Assembly: GCA_004762125.1 (NCBI GenBank)
Contig: SIHQ01000002.1
Span: forward strand, 1-64,000
Length of the DNA stretch: 64,000 nucleotides
Direction: 5' to 3'
Source of the DNA: Oceanospirillales bacterium
Lineage (GTDB): Bacteria; Pseudomonadota; Gammaproteobacteria; Pseudomonadales; Endozoicomonadaceae
The position numbers and the translations under genes are program-made. The notes under the pieces are model-generated. The model was not told the DNA's origin, ran no database searches, and saw only the letters and a program-made list of their open reading frames with translations. Positions 57,371 to 64,000 of the stretch are shown here, piece after piece (the first letter of the stretch is position 1; every line of letters starts with the position of its first letter).

Positions 57371-57640
57371 GCCTGCCTCAAATTATCATTATGATCGCTG
57401 ATAAATATGTATCATGGGAATGTCGTTTATTTGGAGAATCAGCTACTTTTTGGGCTTGCTGCAAACGGCACTCTTTGTTCATGTTTTTCATGTTGTGCGT
57501 GTTAGCTGGGCAGTTTAACCGACAATGGTTACGCTTGCATAAAGTTTTGGTTTGCCAGCTTTATACTAGGCAGGAGTGTTTTTCAGAGTAGTTGTGAACC
57601 TTTATTTCACCACTCTTGATGGACTGCGCAATGTCATTAA

Positions 57641-57832
57641 GCGGCTTACGATAGGCTTCAGGACGTATGGTTTGATGAAGACGGTGCAGCTCACGAAGCC
57701 TGGGACCTGCAAAGTAAAAGTGCCGCTATCATTGTGGTCAGCAAGGATAATAAAGTGCTTTACGTAAAAGAAGGTGTCATGTTTGAAGCGGATGCCAAGG
57801 ATGTGATCAGCACCATCAAAACGAACATCTGA
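57641..57832 (+). pseudogene. ytfJ: C-terminal fragment of a YtfJ-family protein
   Basis: The frame 57641-57832 reads RLQDVWFDEDGAAHEAWDLQ, then KSAAIIVVSKDNKVLYVKEG and ends KDVISTIKTNI. This is the last third of YtfJ (thioredoxin-like periplasmic protein: SQFIVDSNG..LDAW.L...SAVVVLDKDG.V...K+G). A stop codon directly precedes it at 57638 and no start codon exists ahead of the match, so only about 63 of some 180 residues survive. The rest of 57371-57640 shows no recognisable gene. Confidence 0.75.
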
Positions 57833-57844
57833 TCATTTCTTTTT

Positions 57845-57869
57845 CGTCAGGGCTGTTCAGGCCCTGACG
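57845..57869. terminator. Hairpin between the ytfJ fragment and the next gene
   Basis: A 9-bp perfect stem CGTCAGGGC/GCCCTGACG with a 7-base loop, just after the stop of the minus-strand gene at 57870. The run of T is on the other side, so it is at best a weak terminator for that gene. Confidence 0.5.
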
Positions 57870-58271
57870 CTACTTCACCATTCCAATAAACTGCAGCACA
57901 GAACCATCGGGATGATGAATGTATTGCAGGCCAGTGAACCCCTGACTTTGAAAAGAATTTTCCAGTCGATCTTGCATGGAGTAACGGACTTTGGAAATTA
58001 ACTGACCGTTCTGCTTGTTGAAAAAATGCACTTCCAATCCATGAACGGTTTGTTTAACCGCTACCTTAAAGGTTGGAAAATCATTGAGCTCTCTGGGCTG
58101 TGTTGAAGACTGGCCGTAATCCAGCTTTATCGGTAGGGTCACTGCCTTACCTGTAGTCTTTTCATCGGTCTGAAAATAGAAGTTCAGAGCAGCATCCTGA
58201 GACATGGCAAATGTTTTAGCTGTCATCAGCATGCTTAGAACAACTGTCAGTATCCAAAATCCCCGTTTCAT
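57870..58271 (-). CDS. Hypothetical periplasmic protein
   Basis: A 133-aa protein of unknown function. ATG 58271 (MKRGFWILTVVLSMLMTAKT) begins a clear signal peptide cleaved after TFA; the ATG 4 codons upstream would extend it without benefit. The mature part is mostly beta-like (AALNFYFQTDE, FKVAVKQTVHGLEVHFF) and has no cysteine. Divergent from trpR. Confidence 0.6.
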   Translation of the reverse strand: MKRGFWILTVVLSMLMTAKTFAMSQDAALNFYFQTDEKTTGKAVTLPIKLDYGQSSTQPRELNDFPTFKVAVKQTVHGLEVHFFNKQNGQLISKVRYSMQDRLENSFQSQGFTGLQYIHHPDGSVLQFIGMVK

Positions 58272-58423
58272 GGCCGTTTCCATTCTGTTGCAAGTCTCTG
58301 CCTATATTCTCGACCAGATAGCTAAAAACATGACGAAACTCACCGTCAGTCCCCGTTGTATGAATGTCCGTACATGAATATTCAAATGTGAATTATTAAG
58401 GGCTTCTGCTTATGCCTCGCATT

Positions 58424-58443
58424 ACTGTACTGCTGTACTGTTG
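58424..58443 (+). promoter_or_regulatory. Probable TrpR operator
   Basis: ACTGTACTGCTGTACTGTTG contains ACTG repeated at 8-bp spacing, the spacing of the two ACTAGT half-sites in the trp operator, and resembles the E. coli mtr operator core (ACTCGTGTACTGGTAC, from memory). It lies 33-52 bp before the trpR start, where repression of trpR-mtr would be expected. Confidence 0.5.
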
Positions 58444-58475
58444 CGCCATTACGATTTGAGAGCACTTTTTAGCGT

Positions 58476-58757
58476 ATGAACGTAGAGCAGTGGCTGAAGG
58501 TAGTAGATCTTCTGCAGGAACAGGACGATACGCCAGCGTTACACAGAATACTTGCCGTTCTGTTAACACCGGAAGAACAGGATGCCATAGCATCGAGGCT
58601 TTCAATCATGAGAGCTCTGTTGGCAGGCACTATGTCCCAGAGAGAAATTGCGGCCGACCTGACCGTAAGCATCGCTAAAGTGACGCGCTGCTCCAACTAC
58701 CTGAAAAGACTCAGCGAACAAGAAAAAATGCTGGTAACTAATAGCAGGATGTTATGA
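58476..58757 (+). CDS. trpR: Trp operon repressor
   Basis: A 93-aa TrpR. The conserved parts are LLTPEEQDAIASRLSIMRALL and the helix-turn-helix MSQREIAADLTVSIAKVTRCSNYLK (split about 53-77), matching E. coli TPDEREALGTR and MSQREL..GIATITRGSN. It is shorter than E. coli TrpR (108 aa), missing part of both ends. With tryptophan bound it should repress its own operon and trp genes elsewhere. It overlaps mtr by 4 bp (ATGA). Confidence 0.9.
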   Translation: MNVEQWLKVVDLLQEQDDTPALHRILAVLLTPEEQDAIASRLSIMRALLAGTMSQREIAADLTVSIAKVTRCSNYLKRLSEQEKMLVTNSRML

Positions 58758-60019
58758 CTGAAATGACCGCAACCGTTTTACCACTGGAAAAAAGCGAGCC
58801 TGAAGGCAGCGTTCTGGGTGGAGTCGTCATTGTCGCTGGTACCGCCATTGGTGCTGGAATGTTTTCCCTGCCAATAGCCACCAGTGGCATGTGGTTTGGT
58901 TATTCACTGATACTGATGTTGCTGGTTTGGTATTGCATGTACAGCTCAGCGCTTTATCTGCTGGAAGCTAATTTAAGATTTCCCAGAGGAGCGAGTTTCG
59001 ACACTATTGCTGAAGCAACGCTGGGTAAAGCGGGACGGATAGTTAATGGTGCTTCTGTTGCTTTTCTCTGTTATATCCTGACTTACGCTTATATCTCTGG
59101 TGGCAGTTCCATCATCAGTCACTCTTTCGCTTCAGTGTCTGATGTCACTGTTGAGCCTGCATTGGCTAGCCTGATTTTCGCCGTTGTTCTTTCTCTGATT
59201 GTCATGATGGGTACGAAAACAGTCGATCGAATCACAAGGGTGCTAATGGGAGGAATGATCATTACCTTCCTGGGCACAATTGGTGATTTGATGACGGGAG
59301 TGAAGAGCGAGTCACTGTTTCCTGCGCTGTCACTTTCAGACACCTTGCCATATTCTCTGGCCGCCTTCAGTTTTCTTGCTGTCAGCTTTGGTATGCAAAC
59401 ATCGGTACCAAGTCTGGTTAAATACATGAATAAGGATTTCAGCCGTGTCCGGGTATCGCTTCTTTCCGGTTCTCTGCTGACTCTGATGTTTTACCTGCTT
59501 TGGCAGTTGGCCGTATTCGGTAATCTGGCTCGTAGTGAGTTTCCGGCTCTGATTGCGGCAGGTGGTAATATTGGCGACATCATCTCTGCGCTGGCGGGAA
59601 CAGGGCTGAATGAAAATGTTAATGTCTTATTAAAAGCCTTTTCTAATATGGCGGTTGCCAGTTCTTTCCTGGGCGTAGCTCTTTGTCTTTACGATTATAT
59701 TGCTGACCTGTTTGGTTTTGAGGATGATCTGTCTGGTCGTATCAAGACTGCGGCCATCACTTTTGTTCCGCCAACCCTACTGGGCGTAATGCTTCCCAAC
59801 GGTTTTATTACCGCAATCGGTTATGCCGGAATGGTGATGTGCATCATCTGTATTCTGTCACCAGTGGCCATGGCCTGGGTTGGACGACAAAGAAACAGTG
59901 ATGATTCATTCAGAGTTGCAGGTGGATTGTCCAGAATGCTGCTGGTGTTTGGCTTTGGAGTGGTTTCCATGGCTCTGGCCGGACTGGATACTTTTGGTAT
60001 GCTGCCAGCTTTTGGTTAA
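58754..60019 (+). CDS. mtr: Tryptophan permease (HAAAP family)
   Basis: A 421-aa inner-membrane aromatic amino-acid:proton symporter with about eleven helices. The N-terminal GGVVIVAGTAIGAGMFSLPI, ILTYAYISGGSS and SSFLGVALCLYDYIADLFGF are the HAAAP motifs; identity is visibly higher to Mtr than to TyrP. Co-translation with trpR (ATGA overlap) links it to tryptophan. A strong terminator follows. Confidence 0.88.
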   Translation: MTEMTATVLPLEKSEPEGSVLGGVVIVAGTAIGAGMFSLPIATSGMWFGYSLILMLLVWYCMYSSALYLLEANLRFPRGASFDTIAEATLGKAGRIVNGASVAFLCYILTYAYISGGSSIISHSFASVSDVTVEPALASLIFAVVLSLIVMMGTKTVDRITRVLMGGMIITFLGTIGDLMTGVKSESLFPALSLSDTLPYSLAAFSFLAVSFGMQTSVPSLVKYMNKDFSRVRVSLLSGSLLTLMFYLLWQLAVFGNLARSEFPALIAAGGNIGDIISALAGTGLNENVNVLLKAFSNMAVASSFLGVALCLYDYIADLFGFEDDLSGRIKTAAITFVPPTLLGVMLPNGFITAIGYAGMVMCIICILSPVAMAWVGRQRNSDDSFRVAGGLSRMLLVFGFGVVSMALAGLDTFGMLPAFG

Positions 60020-60030
60020 CAGGTAAAAGC

Positions 60031-60066
60031 AGGCGATTATCAGCCATTATGAGATAATCGCCTTTT
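60031..60066 (+). terminator. Intrinsic terminator of trpR-mtr
   Basis: Stem GGCGATTATC/GATAATCGCC with an 11-base loop and five T, 12 bp past the mtr stop. Confidence 0.92.
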
Positions 60067-60080
60067 TATTCTCGAGCGGT

Positions 60081-60845
60081 TTAGAAAGTATCACCGCCGC
60101 CGTTCACTGGCAGGTTCTGGCCGGTAATCCATTCAGCTTGATCACTGGCAAGAAACGAAACCGCTGAACCCACATCAGAAGCACGTCCGGCACGGGAGAC
60201 TGGCAGCTGCGCAATGACGGAGCTGAACAGAGCGTTGATCTCTTCAGAAACATGGGTGCTGGCCGCATTTTCCATCAGACCCAAAGATACGGTGTTGGCT
60301 GTAATACCGTAGCCGCCTTCTTCTACCGCAACGGATTTGGTCAGCTGCATACCCGCTGCTTTGGAAGCGCCGTAAATAGACAACCCTGCAGTGCCTTTAC
60401 GTCCACCATCGGTACTGATGGTAATAATACGCCCACGGCCTTTTTCACGCATACCGGGCAGTACAGCACGAATACCGTTCATAACACCAAAGACGTTCAG
60501 ATCGAACTGACGATGCCAAGTGTCCGGGTTAGTATGGGCGAAGGGGAGAAAGTGCTCAGTGTTGCTCTTTACCGGTACGATGCCCGCATTACTGACAAGA
60601 ATGTCCAGCATACCGATTTCGCCAACCGCTTTTTCAAAAGCTTCAAGGCTAGTGACATCGAAGGCTTTTACATGAGCATCGATACCTTCGGAACGGAGCT
60701 CTTCAACAACGGCTTCGGCTCTTTCCGAAAACAAATCATTGATATAAACCGTAGCACCAGCCTGACCTAGAGAGCGGGCAATACCCACGCCCATGCCTTG
60801 ACCAGAACCAGTAACCAATGCCTTGTGACCCTTTAAATCGAACAC
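60081..60845 (-). CDS. SDR-family oxidoreductase
   Basis: A 254-aa classical short-chain dehydrogenase. Cofactor motif TGSGQGMG (12-19), NAG (86-88), catalytic Ser144, Tyr158 and Lys162 (YGASK), and the C-terminal ITGQNLPVNGGGD. Asp37 after the second strand suggests NAD(H) over NADP(H). GTG 60845 lies 8 bases after GGAG and begins FDLKGHKALVTG; the open frame to 60971 adds 42 residues not found in the family. Resembles FabG and related 3-hydroxyacyl or sugar dehydrogenases; the substrate is unknown. Confidence 0.85.
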   Translation of the reverse strand: MFDLKGHKALVTGSGQGMGVGIARSLGQAGATVYINDLFSERAEAVVEELRSEGIDAHVKAFDVTSLEAFEKAVGEIGMLDILVSNAGIVPVKSNTEHFLPFAHTNPDTWHRQFDLNVFGVMNGIRAVLPGMREKGRGRIITISTDGGRKGTAGLSIYGASKAAGMQLTKSVAVEEGGYGITANTVSLGLMENAASTHVSEEINALFSSVIAQLPVSRAGRASDVGSAVSFLASDQAEWITGQNLPVNGGGDTF

Positions 60846-61231
60846 TTGCGATACTCCATTAAAGTCGTTTTTATCATGCAGAATGCTATCGATTTTCTGT
60901 CGTGTAAAAACACTTATTAAAGTGATGCAGAATGGTTGAAACTGATGTAAATAGCGGTCTTTGTTGCACAAATGTGTATAAAAAACGGATTTTTTGAATA
61001 ATGGTTCGAGCTATTTGTTCTGGTCAATATGCTTTGTTTAGAGCTTAAAGCTAAAAATAAGGGTTGTGAAGATATTGTTTTTGCTAACGAGGACTAGATA
61101 GGTACAATACGCACGTCTTCTACTGAAGAAATTGCCAGTGGACAGCGGAGTCTGTCTGGATAGGCGAACCAATAACAATTCATAAGTAGTGAAGCGTGTC
61201 GGAAACCCCGATGCTGCGGAGTGAAAAAACA
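60846..61231. other. Divergent intergenic region SDR / amino-acid importer
   Basis: No gene is seen here. The right half carries the candidate promoter at 61081-61108 for the ABC importer. The left half is AT-rich and should hold the SDR promoter; an imperfect palindrome TTTAGAGC-TTA-AAGCTAAA lies at about 61037-61055. Confidence 0.4.
61081..61108 (+). promoter_or_regulatory. Candidate sigma-70 promoter of the ABC importer operon
   Basis: TTGCTA (61081-61086) and TACAAT (61103-61108) are separated by 16 bp, a near-consensus pair about 120 bp before the substrate-binding protein start. Confidence 0.45.
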
Positions 61232-62041
61232 ATGAAAAAAATAATGGCCCTGATGGGTTTGATGCTGGCTTTCAGCACAAGCCTTTTTGCTTCTGATATA
61301 GCTCTATGGCAGAAGTCTACCCTGAACGAAATCATTGATCGTGGCACCCTGCGTGTGGGAATGGAAGCCGGCTATATGCCGTTTGAAGTGACTAACAAGC
61401 GTGGCGAGATCATTGGTTTTGACGTTGATATCGCTCGTCAGATGGCTAAAGCCATGGGTGTTAAGCTGGAACTGGTTAACACTGCATGGGATGGCATCAT
61501 TCCTGCGCTGCTGACCAAGAAGTTTGACATTATCATGTCTGGTATGACTCTGACTTCTCAGCGTAACCTGCAAATCAATTTTGCCGAGCCCTACATTGTA
61601 GTGGGTCAGAGCATTTTGCTGCGTAAAGGCTTGGAAGGTAAAATTTCCAGCTACAAAGATCTGAACAACAAGAACTTTATCGTTGCTACCAAGCTGGGTA
61701 CGACAGGTGAAGCTGCTACCAAGCGTTTCCTGGGCAAATCTAACATCCGTCTGTTTGAAACAGAAGCTGATGGTGCACTGGAAGTAGCTAACGGCAAAGC
61801 TGACGCGTTCGTTTATGATCTGCCATACAATTCTATCTACACCGCTCAAAACTCAGGCAAGGTCTCTCATCTGGATACACCGTTTACTTTCGAGCCTCTG
61901 GCTTGGGGTATTCGCAAAGGCGATCCTGACTTTGAAAACTGGCTGAACAATTTTATGCGTCAGGTTCGCGGCGACGGTACCTACGACAAAATCTACGGCA
62001 AGTGGTTTGAAAGCTCCGAGTGGCAGAAGACATTAAACTAA
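61232..62041 (+). CDS. Polar amino-acid ABC transporter substrate-binding protein
   Basis: A 269-aa periplasmic protein with signal peptide (1-20, MKKIMALMGLMLAFSTSLFA). Family 3 solute-binding features: TLRVGMEAGYMPFEV, IIGFDVDIARQMAKAMG, NTAWDGIIPALLTKKFDIIMSG split over residues about 75-100, and FVYDLPYNSIY. The fold binds polar amino acids; which one cannot be read off. ATG 61232 has GGAG 10 bases upstream. First gene of a three-gene importer. Confidence 0.92.
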   Translation: MKKIMALMGLMLAFSTSLFASDIALWQKSTLNEIIDRGTLRVGMEAGYMPFEVTNKRGEIIGFDVDIARQMAKAMGVKLELVNTAWDGIIPALLTKKFDIIMSGMTLTSQRNLQINFAEPYIVVGQSILLRKGLEGKISSYKDLNNKNFIVATKLGTTGEAATKRFLGKSNIRLFETEADGALEVANGKADAFVYDLPYNSIYTAQNSGKVSHLDTPFTFEPLAWGIRKGDPDFENWLNNFMRQVRGDGTYDKIYGKWFESSEWQKTLN

Positions 62042-63031
62042 GTGATTAGCAGTAAACCCGTAATGGGCCGTCCTCTGCAGATGGAAAAACAGCCAAACCA
62101 GATTCTTTGGAATCTGGTTTTCGCTGTCCTGCTGGTGCTGTTCGGTCTGGGTATCTTTAAATCCAGTCAATCCATTGATTACACCTGGCGCTGGGAGCGT
62201 ATTCCCCAGTACATTGTCTATCAGGCTGAAAATGAGCTTAGAGCCGAATATGACGGGACAGTAACAGCCAACGATGCTGGTCAACTTATACTGATCAATG
62301 ACTTCGACGCTGATGAACAGACAGTGATTGAAGGTTTTTCTGAAATCCGAAGTAATGAAGGTGACCTGATTTTTGAAGGTGATCTTCTGGCTGTAAGTTA
62401 CGAATGGAAACCAGGACCTATTGCCAATGGTCTGGCAATGACGATTAAACTGTCGCTGGTGGCCATTGTTTTTGCCATTCTTCTGGGTGTTATTTCCGGC
62501 CTGGCACGTATTTCGCCAAATCCGGCTGTGCGTAACCTTTCTGTTCTCTATATTGAGATTATTCGTGGTACACCGCTGTTGGTGCAGATTTTTATCGTTT
62601 ACTTCTTTATTGGTACGGTACTGGATTTGGATCGATTTACGGCAGGTGTTGCGGCACTGTCCATCTTTACCGGTGCTTATATTGCCGAAATTATTCGCGC
62701 GGGTATTGAATCCATCAATAGAGGGCAGATGGAAGCGGGTCGCAGTCTCGGTATGAGTCGTACCGCGACTATGCGCTATATCATTCTGCCTCAAGCGTTC
62801 AAGCAGGTTCTGCCTCCGTTGGCAGGTCAATTTATCAATCTGATCAAGGATTCTTCCCTGGTATCGGTCATCTCCTTGACAGACCTGACCAAAGCGGGGC
62901 GGGAGACTGTCAGCAGCACTTTCAGTCCTTTTGAAGTTTGGTTTACGGTAGCATTGCTGTATCTGGTGCTAACAGGACTATTGTCGTACGTTGTGCGTCG
63001 AATGGAGTTGAAGTATGCCGTCAGCCGCTGA
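62042..63031 (+). CDS. Amino-acid ABC transporter permease
   Basis: A His/Glu/Gln/Arg-family permease, up to 329 aa. The core has the usual five helices and the EAA loop [22 protein letters not shown]. It begins with an extra membrane helix (about 22-42) followed by a roughly 90-residue hydrophilic segment before the first core helix, longer than in E. coli GlnP/HisQ. GTG 62042 abuts the preceding stop; ATG 62063 and 62081 are alternatives with no better ribosome site. Its end overlaps the ATPase gene by 17 bp. Only one permease gene is present, so it likely works as a homodimer. Confidence 0.88.
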   Translation: MISSKPVMGRPLQMEKQPNQILWNLVFAVLLVLFGLGIFKSSQSIDYTWRWERIPQYIVYQAENELRAEYDGTVTANDAGQLILINDFDADEQTVIEGFSEIRSNEGDLIFEGDLLAVSYEWKPGPIANGLAMTIKLSLVAIVFAILLGVISGLARISPNPAVRNLSVLYIEIIRGTPLLVQIFIVYFFIGTVLDLDRFTAGVAALSIFTGAYIAEIIRAGIESINRGQMEAGRSLGMSRTATMRYIILPQAFKQVLPPLAGQFINLIKDSSLVSVISLTDLTKAGRETVSSTFSPFEVWFTVALLYLVLTGLLSYVVRRMELKYAVSR

Positions 63032-63773
63032 TACTAATATTGCGGAACCCATGATCAAAGTGAGCAATATTCACAAGCACTACCCGAATGGTGTTCATGC
63101 GCTGAAAAATGTCAGCCAGAACATCAAGGAAGGGGAAGTGCTTGTGGTTATTGGTCCCAGTGGTTCCGGTAAGTCGACCTTTCTGAGAACCCTGAACCAG
63201 CTGGAAACCATCAATGCCGGTGAAATCGTTGTCGATGGTATCTCTCTGACCACACCGGGTAATGTTAATGCCCTGCGTGAAGAAATAGGTATGGTGTTTC
63301 AGTCGTTCAATCTGTTTCCACACCTGACTGTGTTAGACAATATCTGTCTGGCGCCCATGAAGGTTCGTGGTCTGAACAGAAGCGACGCTGAAGACCGTTC
63401 TGTAGAGCTATTGGCTAAAGTTGGTTTGTCTGACAAGGCTCAGAGTTATCCTGCACAGTTGTCTGGTGGACAGCAACAGCGCGTGGCCATTGCCCGTGCC
63501 CTGGCTATGCAACCTCGGATCATGCTGTTTGATGAGCCAACCTCTGCGCTTGATCCTGAGATGGTGGGTGAGGTGCTTGATGTTATGAAGCAGTTGGCCA
63601 AATCTGGAATGACCATGATTGTAGTGACTCACGAAATGGGCTTTGCTCGTGAAGTGGCCGATCGTGTGTTGTTCATGGAATCTGGAGAACTGCTGGAAGA
63701 CAGTTGTCCTGATTCATTCTTCGATCGTCCGGAAAATAAGCGTCTGCAGAGCTTCCTGAGTCAGGTGCTCTGA
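63015..63773 (+). CDS. Amino-acid ABC transporter ATP-binding protein
   Basis: A 252-aa GlnQ/HisP-type ATPase: Walker [11 protein letters not shown]-loop [10 protein letters not shown], signature [15 protein letters not shown], Walker [13 protein letters not shown] and H-loop [13 protein letters not shown] 63015 follows GGAG by 7 bases and lies inside the permease gene, so expression is coupled. Energises the importer formed with the two preceding products. Confidence 0.94.
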   Translation: MPSAADTNIAEPMIKVSNIHKHYPNGVHALKNVSQNIKEGEVLVVIGPSGSGKSTFLRTLNQLETINAGEIVVDGISLTTPGNVNALREEIGMVFQSFNLFPHLTVLDNICLAPMKVRGLNRSDAEDRSVELLAKVGLSDKAQSYPAQLSGGQQQRVAIARALAMQPRIMLFDEPTSALDPEMVGEVLDVMKQLAKSGMTMIVVTHEMGFAREVADRVLFMESGELLEDSCPDSFFDRPENKRLQSFLSQVL

Positions 63774-63778
63774 CGATA

Positions 63779-63807
63779 AGCCGGCCCTTTCTGGCCGGCT
63801 ACTTTTT
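63779..63807 (+). terminator. Intrinsic terminator of the ABC importer operon
   Basis: Stem AGCCGGCC/GGCCGGCT with a 6-base loop, then ACTTTTT, 6 bp past the stop. Confidence 0.92.
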
Positions 63808-64000
63808 CTTAGCTTGTGAAAACTAATTGCCTCTTAATTCATCTTCGAAACTACCCGACATATTTTTTATTTTTTCGACTTGTTCCATATCACCTCTATC
63901 TAAAAAAAAGGTTTTGATGTTGACAGCTTGACCGGAAAAGCTTTCTCGGAAATTGAACCTGATGATGTGTGGGATCAATACAGCTTACCCATATCTCGAG
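63808..64000 (+). other. Window edge with coding-like partial frame
   Basis: From 63910 to the end one plus-strand frame reads GFDVDSLTGKAFSEIEPDDV followed by WDQYSLPISR, which looks like real protein. It has no start codon: it is preceded by a TAA and an A8 run (63902-63909). It may be the start of a gene with an unseen frameshift, or a fragment. The protein is not recognised. Confidence 0.3.

Noticed and set aside
63822-63980. 51-codon minus-strand frame at the right edge
   Set aside because: TTG start, very short, overlaps a better coding-like frame on the plus strand; the internal ATG has a badly spaced ribosome site.
1-64000. tRNA or rRNA genes
   Set aside because: No tRNA-like cloverleaf with conserved loops and no rRNA sequence was recognised on either strand by eye; a covariance search was not possible.

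Overview
The window reads as chromosome of a marine, probably host-associated gammaproteobacterium. Reasons: NagK, GlgX, AdhE, PtsG, YadG/YadH, QueF, YcgN, AvtA and Mtr resemble the enterobacterial proteins closely; the blocks ycgN-ycgL-rnd and htpX-(unknown)-alaA-msrB are laid out as I remember them from Pseudomonas and relatives; and there are eukaryote-like or host-interaction genes (a secreted cPLA2-type lipase, a secreted ankyrin-repeat protein, an autotransporter) and a bacterial V-type ATPase. Endozoicomonas-like Oceanospirillales would fit, but that is an inference and not a match I could run. No rRNA, tRNA or CRISPR array was seen. Several genes are visibly decaying (tnpB, glgP and ytfJ fragments).

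Layout. 1-550 is a tandem array of 116-bp units, each carrying an intrinsic-terminator hairpin. 0.7-5.2 kb holds a secreted cPLA2-like lipase, an unknown secreted protein, N-acetylglucosamine kinase and the wreck of an IS200/IS605 element. 5.2-28.4 kb is dense in central carbon metabolism: a glycogen operon (a glgP remnant, then glgX-glgC-glgA-glgB), two different class II aldolases, adhE, gap, pykA, pfkA and ptsG. Set into it is a respiratory cluster: an octaheme hydroxylamine-oxidoreductase-family cytochrome, a NapC/NirT tetraheme quinol dehydrogenase and the haem chaperone CcmE.

28.4-28.9 kb contains a candidate FNR/Anr-activated small RNA: a perfect FNR box centred 41.5 bp before the inferred start, a long nested stem-loop, no ATG, and an intrinsic terminator. 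28.9-42.8 kb is housekeeping: yfcH, yadGH, queF, a MASE2-like class III adenylate cyclase, ycgN-ycgL-rnd, htpX, an unknown gene, alaA, msrB, then an autotransporter and a PspE-like rhodanese. 42.8-53.3 kb has a hybrid sensor kinase, a small acidic secreted repeat protein and a complete seven-gene V-type ATPase operon in the order B-D-I-K-E-DUF2764-A, which is a rotation of the order known from Chlamydiae. 53.4-64 kb has ornithine carbamoyltransferase, the ankyrin protein, avtA, a ytfJ fragment, a trpR-mtr operon with a likely TrpR operator, an SDR dehydrogenase and a polar amino-acid ABC importer.

Together: glucose enters by PtsG, is stored as glycogen or passed through Pfk, Fba, Gap and Pyk, and AdhE can regenerate NAD when oxygen is short. 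The HAO-family/NapC cluster and the FNR-box RNA point to life that alternates between oxic and anoxic or nitrogen-oxide-rich conditions. The V-ATPase rotor subunit keeps a sodium-type ligand set, so it may handle Na+.
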